Positions 1 to 5,925 of a stretch of 6,551 bases of DNA are shown piece by piece; within the stretch, counting starts at the first letter, position 1, and the number at the start of each line of letters is the position of its first letter. Source of the DNA: CAZKBP01 sp964551015 (GTDB lineage Bacteria; Bacteroidota; Bacteroidia; Cytophagales; Microscillaceae); NCBI GenBank assembly GCA_964551015.1, contig CAZKBP010000085.1, positions 1 through 6,551 on the forward strand, written 5' to 3'. Both the position numbers and the translations under genes were made by a program. A model generated the notes under the pieces. That model was not told the DNA's origin and did no database searches. It saw nothing but the letters and a program-made list of their open reading frames with translations.

Positions 1-182
1 ACAGCTTGAGCCTTCCCCAACCGCCGTCGTAGAACGACTCTACAGATTGAGCCTTCCCAAACGAGCGTTGTAGAACGATCCCACAGTTTGAGCCTTCCCA
101 AACGAGCGTTGTAGAGCGATCCCACAGTTTGAGCCTTCCCAAACGAGCGTTGTAGAGCGATTCTACAGCTTGAACCTTCCCC
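1..182. repeat. 41-bp tandem repeat, about 4.4 copies
   Basis: Four full 41-bp units lie head to tail at 1-41, 42-82, 83-123 and 124-164, followed by a partial fifth at 165-182. Each unit begins ACAG(C/A/T)TTGAGCCTTCCC. Units 2, 3 and 4 differ by only a few bases, while unit 1 is more diverged in the middle. Each unit holds a short inverted repeat around GTTGTAGAACG; in unit 1 it is GTCGT-AGA-ACGAC. The array starts at the window edge, so the true copy number is unknown. The minus strand is free of stop codons through the whole array. I know of no function; an intergenic repeat family dispersed in the genome is the likeliest explanation. Confidence 0.9.
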
Positions 183-354
183 CAAGCTGGCGCACGTTTG
201 CAACTCCTCAAAAAAACTGAACAGGATAAAGTTACAAATTTTCGGCGAGTATGCACTAAGGTAAAAGACGTGGTTTAGAACCTATTTCAAGTGAGTTTCT
301 AAGTGAGTGAATCTCAAAGTAAGCCTAAATTATTCACAGTCAGTCGCTTTCCAA

Positions 355-372
355 AGTCCCGTCCATTCCGCC
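355..372 (+). other. tRNA-Asp 3'-end fragment, candidate attachment site
   Basis: AGTCCCGTCCATTCCGCC has the sequence expected of the 3' half of the T arm plus the acceptor strand of a bacterial tRNA-Asp(GTC); the E. coli gene differs by one base over this stretch. A further GTCGC at 343-347 also sits at the correct spacing for tRNA-Asp, but the intervening T-stem and T-loop bases are wrong. No anticodon arm, D arm or 5' acceptor strand is present, so this is not a functional tRNA. Tyrosine-recombinase elements commonly integrate into tRNA 3' ends and leave such a copy at the far boundary. The terminator right after it suggests this is the displaced original end, with the intact tRNA to the left of the window. 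A decayed tRNA gene is the alternative. Confidence 0.65.
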
Positions 373-383
373 CTCAATGTATC

Positions 384-417
384 AAAAGCCATCAAGATTT
401 AGATTTTGATGGCTTTT
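384..417 (+). terminator. Strong hairpin terminator after the tRNA-Asp fragment
   Basis: The 12-bp arms AAAAGCCATCAA (384-395) and TTGATGGCTTTT (406-417) pair perfectly, and three further pairs (one a G-T) are possible inside, leaving a small loop. The right arm ends in a T run and the left begins with an A run, so it could act on both strands. On the plus strand it lies 11 nt after the tRNA-Asp fragment and probably is the original tRNA terminator. On the minus strand it would terminate transcripts from the Uma2-like ORF at 484-666. Confidence 0.75.
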
Positions 418-483
418 GTCATATTTCGCCTTGGGAAAGCAAGAGTTCTTTCTAACAGGAGCCTACCTTAACAATGATCCTGC

Positions 484-666
484 TTAGTTCCCCCATCCCA
501 ACTCCCAAAAAACAAAAACGAGATTAGGCCAATCCTCTTTTTTGTTTTCGTCTAGGATTTCATAAAAATGCTGACGCTCCTGATGCTCTTCGTGCAAGCG
601 GGCTTGGATTTGCTGGATCAGCAAATAGGCGTGGGGAGATTCTAAAATACGCTCGACTACATCCAT
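484..666 (-). pseudogene. Uma2-like N-terminal fragment (60 aa)
   Basis: The 60-residue product has a helical N-terminus followed by EEHQERQHFYEILDENKKED (residues 26-45). This resembles the segment preceding the nuclease-like core in Uma2 (DUF820) proteins, typically EE-x-RR-x-FY-x-x-(L/M)-x-E-x-x-K-x-EFINGE. Family members are usually about 180-240 residues. Here the similarity stops just where the FINGE motif should start, and a stop follows after W46-N60. The PD-(D/E)XK core is absent, so the fragment should be catalytically dead. I chose ATG 666 over the TTG at 681. A TATATTTG box lies just upstream (679-686, minus), but there is no convincing -33 element. The family match is from memory of the motif; a small unrelated gene is the alternative. 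Confidence 0.45.
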
Positions 667-697
667 TGTGTTTTTTATCAAATATAATCAAAATTCA

Positions 698-720
698 GGG
701 GAAGCCGTGCTCGGCTGCCC
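698..720. repeat. Small GC-rich hairpin, REP-like
   Basis: AGCCG (703-707) and CGGCT (712-716) pair around the loop TGCT. GGG (698-700) can pair with CCC (718-720) to lengthen the stem across a small internal loop. The bases TCAGGGGAAGCC at 695-706 recur exactly at 2752-2763, beside another hairpin. The element sits upstream of the Uma2-like fragment and before the RAMA gene. It may be a degenerate dispersed palindrome or simply a structured leader. Confidence 0.4.
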
Positions 721-870
721 AGTGGAGGTTTTGAGAGAAAAATACACTTCTTGCTCTCGATCCAGCCAAGATTGGTACAATCCAGTATTATTTTTTCATA
801 TCTCCATTTACTTGTTTTATCTTTATAAGATAACATCCCAATTATTTCAACTGTAACCTTCAAATCAACC

Positions 871-1116
871 ATGGAGCAAAGTGAATCCATAAAAAGCTTG
901 ATCAAAAGCACCGATGTTTCGGTCTTTGCGACTTACTACAATAAGGAGGTAAAAGCCATTTTTAATACGGAAACTTCCAAAGTTCTCTACCGAGGCGAAT
1001 ATTATACTCCCTCGGGAGCCGCCAAGAAAGTCAAAGAAGAAGTGCAGGGACGCCAAATCACTGCCAACGGCTGGGATTTTTGGAAATATCGGGATGAAAA
1101 CGGAAATGAACGCTAG
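871..1116 (+). CDS. Small RAMA-domain protein (81 aa)
   Basis: The protein fits the RAMA domain (restriction enzyme adenine methylase associated). It has a basic N-terminal strand region (residues 15-33), then RGEYYTPSGAAKKV (41-54), and then NGWDFWKY (66-73). The family signature is a G-x-x-Y-x-SPSxAA turn followed by NGWxFW. RAMA is usually fused to N6-adenine methyltransferases or nucleases and is thought to read or bind modified DNA; here it stands alone. ATG 871 has no Shine-Dalgarno site. The frame stops at TAG 1114-1116, but the next codons read IKDLRED before a second TAG (1138-1140). RAMA domains often end in an L-x-x-LR motif at this position, so the stop may be a recent nonsense change. 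The PD-(D/E)XK gene lies 148 bp away in convergent orientation. Existence of the gene is likely; function is inferred from the motif only. Confidence 0.75.
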   Translation: MEQSESIKSLIKSTDVSVFATYYNKEVKAIFNTETSKVLYRGEYYTPSGAAKKVKEEVQGRQITANGWDFWKYRDENGNER

Positions 1117-1130
1117 ATCAAAGACCTAAG

Positions 1131-1172
1131 AGAAGACTAGGCGAGTTGGCAGGCTTCTCAGGAAAGTCTTCT
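1131..1172 (+). terminator. Possible terminator after the RAMA gene
   Basis: AGAAGACT (1131-1138) and AGTCTTCT (1165-1172) form a perfect 8-bp inverted repeat with a 26-nt loop, followed by ATTTTAT. The long loop and short T run make it a weak intrinsic terminator. A second small inverted repeat, TTTGCA/TGCAAA, lies at 1215-1231 between the two convergent genes and has no T run on either side. Confidence 0.35.
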
Positions 1173-1264
1173 ATTTTATCGTGAGAAAAATATAGTTTTT
1201 AGTCACGACAACGTTTTGCAGTCCGTGCAAATAAAATTCAAGCCGTTAATTTTCAACAGATCGG

Positions 1265-2551
1265 TCAGGAATTTGTGCCAGACGAACGAATATCCTCCAT
1301 TATTTTTGTAATTTCCTTCCAGACTTTTTCAGTCTCTTCTACTAGGCTGGAAATGTCATTGGTATTTCCTTTGATCAAATTATCTATCTCGGCAGAATCA
1401 AACCTATTAAAATTCCAAGGATTACCCGCTAACTGGACGTTTAGTGGAAAGGCGGGGGAATTTACTTTATCTGCCCCTAGAGCTTTTAGCAGTTTGTCGT
1501 AGAGTGGGTCAACCGGAGGTTCGTTTATTCTGTTTTCATCTTTAATTATTCCTTTTTCAGGTTCTCCTTGTTTGTACACGCATAGTTGGAGAGAAATACA
1601 CTCTTGTCTCTGGATTTTGAGTTTATAGTTGAGCTGTCCCAAGTCTCCCAGATCAATATGGTATCCATACCAGTACTTTCCTTTTTCCGCTTTCACTTTC
1701 TCTTCCAAGGTTTCGTCCTTGGGGCCTCGCAAATAGCCTTTAAAACGAGGCCCGAGCGTTTCATTTTGCTCGATTTTGTCTTTCAGGCTTTTCCAAAAAA
1801 ATAGCTCGGTACTGCTTCTTAGTTGTTTGTAAGCTTCCTGCAGCTTAGGAACTAGCTTGTAGTATTCATTTGATTTTAGAGTATCTATAACTTCCTGCAT
1901 ATGTTGATGATTGGTGAATTGTCCAGTAAGTTTTTTAATAAGACTGAGGTATTGGTGAATATTTTCCCGTACCAGGGGCAGCATAACGACTTCTTTAAGA
2001 CAGTCCTCAAGCCAAGCTTTGATGTCATCTCGATAAGAGATGATTTGAAAGCCTTTTCCTTCTTCAAGCTCTCCACGACTTTCCTCACCGGGAGCATGCC
2101 CGTGCAAGTTCAAATAAAAAAGTTGAAATGATTTACCCTGCTGCTGGCCGTATTCGGCATATCTTTCTAGTTGTTTATCCTGATCTCCTGCATCGATTTT
2201 ATTTTCAATAATGATTGATTGTCCTCCACCATCTACGAAAATATCTATGTATCCTTGGGGAGTCCTTTTCTCCAAATAGACTTTGGCAGCCTCCGAATTA
2301 AACTCATCCATCTTCATACGATCACAAAATAGGTTCAGAAAAGTAGCTCCTTGCTGATGTGATCCTTCGGGGTCAAGCAGTTCGCCCAAAAAACGGGAAT
2401 GGATATCCTCCTTACGCTCCAGTTCTAGCATCCGAAAGAAGTTAAACCTTTCCGCCTTGGCTTTTTGCAAGGTATCATATTTGTCTTGAATACTCCTGAT
2501 CTTTTGGAGCATTTCCGTGGCTTGGGACATGTCAAAGGGATTTGTAGTCAT
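1265..2551 (-). CDS. PD-(D/E)XK nuclease superfamily protein (PD-(D/E)XK_4 type)
   Basis: The 428-residue protein carries the hallmarks of the PD-(D/E)XK_4 family. E48 lies in ERKEDIHSRFLGELLDPEGS (residues 45-64), matching the family pattern E-x-x-HS-x-FL-x-x-LL-D-P-x-G. D103 lies in GYIDIF. E116-N117-K118 form the ExK motif, and DQDKQLERY (123-131) supplies the Q-x-x-QL-x-R-Y motif. Two later family-typical segments are ISYRDDIKAWLEDC (171-184) and a QY-x-x-L-I-KKLTG stretch (200-210). All predicted metal-binding residues are intact, so DNA cleavage activity is plausible. The remaining C-terminal half is helical and less conserved, perhaps for DNA or partner recognition. ATG 2551 follows a TATATTTG box with an approximately 50-nt leader. 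Family members are often found in phage-defence and mobile regions, but their targets are unknown. The assignment is strong for the fold, weak for the role. Confidence 0.9.
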   Translation of the reverse strand: MTTNPFDMSQATEMLQKIRSIQDKYDTLQKAKAERFNFFRMLELERKEDIHSRFLGELLDPEGSHQQGATFLNLFCDRMKMDEFNSEAAKVYLEKRTPQGYIDIFVDGGGQSIIIENKIDAGDQDKQLERYAEYGQQQGKSFQLFYLNLHGHAPGEESRGELEEGKGFQIISYRDDIKAWLEDCLKEVVMLPLVRENIHQYLSLIKKLTGQFTNHQHMQEVIDTLKSNEYYKLVPKLQEAYKQLRSSTELFFWKSLKDKIEQNETLGPRFKGYLRGPKDETLEEKVKAEKGKYWYGYHIDLGDLGQLNYKLKIQRQECISLQLCVYKQGEPEKGIIKDENRINEPPVDPLYDKLLKALGADKVNSPAFPLNVQLAGNPWNFNRFDSAEIDNLIKGNTNDISSLVEETEKVWKEITKIMEDIRSSGTNS

Positions 2552-2609
2552 GAATGGAGGAACTCTTAGCTAATTGGTAGATGAGTATTTTTTGCAAATG
2601 AAATTCTTG

Positions 2610-2617
2610 CAAATATA
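2610..2617 (-). promoter_or_regulatory. Candidate -7 box (TATATTTG) for the PD-(D/E)XK gene
   Basis: On the minus strand TATATTTG matches the Bacteroidota -7 consensus TAnnTTTG exactly. A T-rich stretch about 20 nt further upstream (2636-2641, minus) could act as a weak -33 element, though it lacks the usual TTTG. The start codon at 2551 would have a leader of about 50 nt. The motif TTGCAAAT occurs twice nearby (2592-2599 and 2607-2614). Confidence 0.5.
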
Positions 2618-2754
2618 AGCAAAAGACGTGCAGGGAAAAAAGATCGAGGCCGCGCCCAATCCAGAAACTCAAACCTATTCAAAACAAAGACTTATTGTTA
2701 CCAAACATGCTATTCCCCCAAACCCCAAAAAAATATTTCCAACTTCATCCCTCA

Positions 2755-2796
2755 GGGGAAGCCCCAGAGATTCCGCTTCGCGGACGGTCTCTTTTT
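2755..2796 (+). terminator. Double hairpin with T run in the intergenic gap
   Basis: A small GGGG-AAG-CCCC hairpin (2755-2765) is followed by a larger one. In it AGAGA (2766-2770) pairs with TCTCT (2788-2792), and CCGC (2773-2776) pairs with GCGG (2780-2783). Four more T residues follow on the plus strand. It looks like a plus-strand terminator, yet no plus-strand gene lies upstream of it. It may instead be a dispersed palindromic element: its left edge TCAGGGGAAGCC (2752-2763) also occurs at 695-706. Confidence 0.4.
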
Positions 2797-2834
2797 AAGA
2801 CCTTAGCAAACTTGAATTTTTACTCTCAAAATTT

Positions 2835-2878
2835 AATGGCTCTCGGCGTTTAAGACTTTAAACTAAGCGGGAGCCATT
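2835..2878 (-). terminator. Nested hairpin terminator downstream of the large secreted-protein gene
   Basis: AATGGCTCTC (2835-2844) pairs with GGGAGCCATT (2869-2878) over 10 bp with one G-T wobble. Inside it, GTTTAA (2848-2853) pairs with TTAAAC (2858-2863) around the loop GACT. On the minus strand the structure begins about 22 nt after the stop codon at 2901 and is followed by AAATTTT. It is therefore the best candidate for ending transcription of the large gene. The rest of the 2552-2900 gap shows only A/T-rich sequence, the hairpins at 2755-2796 and the promoter near 2610. Confidence 0.6.
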
Positions 2879-2900
2879 GCTTGTCTCCAGACCCGTTGCT

Positions 2901-5417
2901 TTATCTCCTTCGGCGTATCCCGCCCCCTGGGCGGGAGAAAGAAGGCCGATTTACCCCTCCCCGATTCAGGTAGTTTTGGTAAGCCCCGCTTCGGTTATTT
3001 CCCCTTTGCCGGTTTTGATACTCTCTTTGGGGATAGAAATTATTAGGGCTTTGATTAGACCGATGCATAATTGAGGAACCCGCCTGAGAAGAGTTTTTGG
3101 AGTTTGGTGGGGGCTGGTTCCGATCTCCTGCCCGATTGGCCGAACGGTCGGCTAGGTTTTCCTGACTCAAATTACTGGTTTTTTCATTGCTTTTCAGGTT
3201 ATTCTGGGCCTGATTGGCCTGGGTTTCCACATTTCCTTTTTGTTCCGCGCTTAGATTTTCTTTAGATACCTGATCCCACTCCTCTCCATTATGCTTATAC
3301 CAGTTGTCCCCTTCCTTTTTAAACACATCTCCATCCTTGCCTACGTACAAATCCCCCTGTTCATTTTTAGCAACCCCGGCCGAATTTCCTTCGCTCGTGG
3401 TATAGCCTGCCCCTTGAGCATTTCCCGAGGTCTGAAAACCGTAGCGGGTGCCCTGGTCATCGGTGTAATGTTTAGCCTGGGCCCATTGATCGTTTCGTTG
3501 AACGTAGGATTCGCCCCATTGGCCATAGGGATCGTAAGACTGCTGGGTGCTGGCATAGGTATTGGTCTGGGCATTGTAGGCCTGCAGATTAGTCTGGCCG
3601 GCGTTCACGCCTTGTACCGTATTGCCGTAAGCCTGGCTTCCAGTGCGCGGATTATAGGCAAACACTTCTCCGGCTCCTCCCTGAGGCCCCCAAGCCGATT
3701 GCCCCCAGGCATAGGTTCCAGTACTGGGGTTATAAGCGGCGGCTCTTCCCATCCCCCCGTAAGGTCCATAGGTTTGGGCTTGCCGGGTGTAGGTTCCGGT
3801 ATAAGGGTTATACGTAGCCCGAAAACCATAACTATAAGAATAAGGATAGTACACCGGATAGGCGTAATAAGACGGATAATAATAATAAGGAGCATAATAA
3901 TATCCGGTACCGTAGACCGGCACGCCATACGCGACATACACTCCCGTGTAGCCCGCGGTATAGCCAAAGGTTACATAGCCACTGGAGTACCCATAAGCAT
4001 ACACATAGCTGAGGTGGTGCATAGGAGAATGAGGCGGTATGGCATAAATCGTCGGGGGTACAGCCCGGCAAACCACCCAGCCGTGGGTAGGATAGGCCGA
4101 AACAAACCAAACGCCCTGATAGCACCAGTAATATTGATTGTCTACATACACGATATCGTGCGGCGAATTTTTCACGTAACTTATCTCGGTGCCTTCTATG
4201 GGTTCTAGCTGGGGTTCTCCATCGTAAATGGCTTCGGGGGGCTGGGCATCTGATTTGATCTGGGCCGTATTCGGGATACTCGCTTGCGCTACCGCTTCCC
4301 GGGATTGAAGAGTCCCCGGTACGCTGGCCAGCAAACGCCCCCACGCACTGCTATCGGGGATCTGTTGAAAATCATTGGGTAAATTCAGGCTGGCAAATGC
4401 CCAGGCTCCGTCCAGACTAGGGGCACTAAACCATCGGCCCGAAAGCAGCAAATAATACAGGTTCTTTTCGCCCGAGTAGATAAGATCGGCATCGGTGTTC
4501 ACCACCGCTTTCAAGGAATTAGTCCCTTCAATTGTTTCAAACTTGGGTGCGCCGTCCAAGACTAATAGTTCGGCTGGTTCGCTACTGGCAAAGATATCTA
4601 CCTTCGGTCCTTGAGTTTCGGGAGAGCTAATCGTCTCCGCAATATCTTTCCAGGCTTCTTTTTTAGCCAGTTTATTAAATTCCTTGGGCAATACCCCAAC
4701 CGGGAACCAATTCCCCCAAAGGTTGAAGGCCCTCATCCAGGTTGAATCATTCAAAAGATAATACGTTTCCTCCTTTTCGTACTTGAACACTGGCCAATTG
4801 GTATTGACGGCAAAGCTAAGGTTTTTGACCTGGGTATCGGCCCAGATTGGCTTGCCTTCAAATATTACCAAGCGAGAATTGAGATCATCGCTGTAAAAAA
4901 TTTTGGGTGGCGTGGAATCCAATTCAGCCGTATTAACTTCAAAAACAGCATCATCTACCATGGGTAGCATACGATCCAGGGAAATGACCTCGGGGGAGGC
5001 TTGTAGAGATTTTAGCCGGGCCAGAGCCATATCAAGAAAGGCTTGATCCTTGCCTTCAATTTGCAAATCCAGAATTTCCTTCTCATAAATTAGGACAGAG
5101 CGAGAGGCCTTATGGGTTTCGGTTTTTGCTTTTACCTTGATGGCTCCAATCAGGGTATCGGCAGCGTCTTTTTTGGGGATAATCTCCGTGGCAACCCAGC
5201 ATTCCAACTCGATGAATTGTTCCCAGGAATACACCTGGGGTTGGTGAAACACGAGGAGAGCCTCATCCACTTCAATTTTTCGGGGCCAGCCTCTATCATT
5301 ATAGATTGTATCCTGTGTATCCTGGGCTAGCGCAACGCCTAGTGAATCAAGCCCTTGAAAAGCTAAGAGATTTCCAGCTTGCATTAGGGGGAGTAAAAAA
5401 AATAAATATTTCAACAT
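2901..5417 (-). CDS. Large secreted YNPxTG-repeat, Tyr-rich protein of unknown function
   Basis: The 838-residue protein starts with a signal peptide (MLKYLFFLLPLMQAGNLLA, cleavage probably near residue 19). I chose ATG 5417 because the frame upstream opens only with a TTG (5468), which would bury the signal peptide. Residues 20-165 form a preamble. Three degenerate repeats follow at about 181-249, 283-353 and 393-461, each with a G-x-P segment, an aromatic YY pair, a W(F) motif and a proline-rich end. Residues 470-535 are extremely rich in Tyr, Gly and Pro. Four repeats begin YNP-x-TGTY at 536, 562, 588 and 614, exactly 26 residues apart. Next come QRNDQWAQ and a YVGKDGDVFKKEGDNWYKHN segment, then an Asn/Gln/Ser-rich low-complexity tail ending in RRRR. 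Similar architectures occur as hypothetical secreted proteins in several phyla. No catalytic motif or T9SS sorting domain is seen. Surface or envelope location is inferred. Confidence 0.85.
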   Translation of the reverse strand: MLKYLFFLLPLMQAGNLLAFQGLDSLGVALAQDTQDTIYNDRGWPRKIEVDEALLVFHQPQVYSWEQFIELECWVATEIIPKKDAADTLIGAIKVKAKTETHKASRSVLIYEKEILDLQIEGKDQAFLDMALARLKSLQASPEVISLDRMLPMVDDAVFEVNTAELDSTPPKIFYSDDLNSRLVIFEGKPIWADTQVKNLSFAVNTNWPVFKYEKEETYYLLNDSTWMRAFNLWGNWFPVGVLPKEFNKLAKKEAWKDIAETISSPETQGPKVDIFASSEPAELLVLDGAPKFETIEGTNSLKAVVNTDADLIYSGEKNLYYLLLSGRWFSAPSLDGAWAFASLNLPNDFQQIPDSSAWGRLLASVPGTLQSREAVAQASIPNTAQIKSDAQPPEAIYDGEPQLEPIEGTEISYVKNSPHDIVYVDNQYYWCYQGVWFVSAYPTHGWVVCRAVPPTIYAIPPHSPMHHLSYVYAYGYSSGYVTFGYTAGYTGVYVAYGVPVYGTGYYYAPYYYYPSYYAYPVYYPYSYSYGFRATYNPYTGTYTRQAQTYGPYGGMGRAAAYNPSTGTYAWGQSAWGPQGGAGEVFAYNPRTGSQAYGNTVQGVNAGQTNLQAYNAQTNTYASTQQSYDPYGQWGESYVQRNDQWAQAKHYTDDQGTRYGFQTSGNAQGAGYTTSEGNSAGVAKNEQGDLYVGKDGDVFKKEGDNWYKHNGEEWDQVSKENLSAEQKGNVETQANQAQNNLKSNEKTSNLSQENLADRSANRAGDRNQPPPNSKNSSQAGSSIMHRSNQSPNNFYPQREYQNRQRGNNRSGAYQNYLNRGGVNRPSFSRPGGGIRRRR
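3501..3812 (-). repeat. Four YNPxTG repeats, 26 aa (78 bp) each, within the secreted protein
   Basis: Residues 536-639 of the 838-aa protein form four successive 26-residue units beginning YNPYTGTY, YNPSTGTY, YNPRTGSQ and YNAQTNTY. Units 1 and 2 also share GP-x-GG-x-G in their second half. The spacing is exact although the DNA has diverged, so the periodicity is kept by selection at the protein level rather than by recent duplication. The last unit is the most degenerate. Confidence 0.8.
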
Positions 5418-5475
5418 GGCTAATTTGTTCGTGTAAATGGTCTTATCTAAAATGACTTCAAAGGACAAAGGAAAT

Positions 5476-5507
5476 GAAAGATATCCTTAATCTAATTCGG
5501 CTCACAA
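5476..5507 (-). promoter_or_regulatory. Candidate promoter for the large secreted-protein gene
   Basis: On the minus strand TTG at 5507-5505 precedes TATCTTTC (5483-5476), one base off the TAnnTTTG consensus, with a spacer of 21 nt. The leader to ATG 5417 would be about 50 nt. No Shine-Dalgarno site precedes that ATG, which is usual in this phylum. Confidence 0.35.
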
Positions 5508-5624
5508 GATAAATCAAGCTTTTAAAAAAAATATAGAACTAGTTTAAGGATTTGCACTTTTGCCTCTAGACTTTTCTTTTGATAAAATAGAATTATAAAG
5601 TGCCTTCAGTTCTTCAAACCACGA

Positions 5625-5658
5625 TTTGAGCATTTATCCTTGGATTTTGGTATCTTCG
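5625..5658 (+). promoter_or_regulatory. Candidate Bacteroidota promoter, plus strand
   Basis: TTTG (5625-5628) and TATCTTCG (5651-5658) are separated by 22 nt and differ from the TTTG/TAnnTTTG consensus at a single base. The box lies 22 nt before ATG 5681 of the decayed small ORF. The flanking sequence from 5508 to 5624 is A/T-rich with no recognisable feature. Confidence 0.4.
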
Positions 5659-5680
5659 TTGAGCAACAAACCCACACGAG

Positions 5681-5815
5681 ATGACCCGGACTACGGAGAA
5701 AATGAGTAAAAAATAAATTACTACGAGCAAATACATCATTGAGGCTTACTTCGCGATCCGAAAGTGCCTGAATAATCGTTACAGGATAGATTTGCCCAGA
5801 TTTCAAGTAAACTAA
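5681..5815 (+). pseudogene. Possible decayed small ORF with an internal stop
   Basis: ATG 5681 opens a frame of 11 codons (MTRTTEKMSKK) that hits TAA at 5714-5716, within an A-rich run. The same frame then stays open for 32 codons, reading ITTSKYIIEAYFAIRKCLNN and beyond, to TAA 5813-5815. Its composition looks protein-like, and a promoter-like sequence lies just upstream. An inverted repeat CAGATTT/AAATCTG (5797-5820) overlaps the end. A single substitution in the TAA would restore a 44-codon gene. I do not recognise the product. A 66-codon ORF on the opposite strand (5606-5806) covers the same DNA, so neither reading is secure, and the stretch may simply be non-coding. Confidence 0.25.
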
Positions 5816-5887
5816 ATCTGAATTTGAGCTGTAATTCTATTTAAACAAACTGTATTTCAATATTAATTTAGTTCATGGCAATACTAA

Positions 5888-5895
5888 TATTTTTG
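5888..5895 (+). promoter_or_regulatory. Candidate -7 box (TATTTTTG) for the AT-rich gene
   Basis: TATTTTTG matches TAnnTTTG, with TTTA 17 nt upstream (5867-5870) as a partial -33 element. Transcription would begin near 5902. This places the upstream in-frame ATG at 5875 outside the transcript and supports ATG 5926 as the true start. AT-richness makes chance matches likely here. Confidence 0.4.
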
Positions 5896-5925
5896 ATCTT
5901 TATAAATATTAATTCTGAATTGAAT

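Noticed and set aside
1..182. CRISPR array
   Set aside because: The 41-bp units are contiguous with no variable spacers between them and there are no cas genes, so this is a simple tandem repeat.
193..209. Minus-strand GAGGAG followed by a GTG start
   Set aside because: The spacing is suitable, but the GTG frame ends after ten codons at the start of the repeat array, and strong Shine-Dalgarno sites are unusual in this kind of genome.
284..318. Direct repeat AAGTGAGT as a possible operator
   Set aside because: Two short copies 15 bp apart in A/T-rich DNA with no adjacent gene start are not enough to support a regulatory site.
668..911. Short ORFs on both strands between the Uma2-like fragment and the RAMA gene
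   Set aside because: They have no family resemblance, they overlap better-supported reading frames and a hairpin, and their products are compositionally odd.
3291..4208. 305-codon plus-strand ORF
   Set aside because: It lies antisense to the Tyr/Gly/Pro-rich part of the secreted protein. Its product is a monotonous I/R/G-rich string typical of an antisense shadow, whereas the minus-strand frame has clear domains and repeats.
3832..4344. 170-codon minus-strand ORF inside the secreted-protein gene
   Set aside because: It is an out-of-phase shadow in the same strand, with no start signal and a product rich in Cys, Arg and Leu without recognisable motifs.
5606..5806. 66-codon minus-strand ORF
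   Set aside because: No promoter, ribosome-binding site or recognisable motif was seen, and it overlaps the competing plus-strand reading. It may be a remnant, but I cannot support it as a gene.
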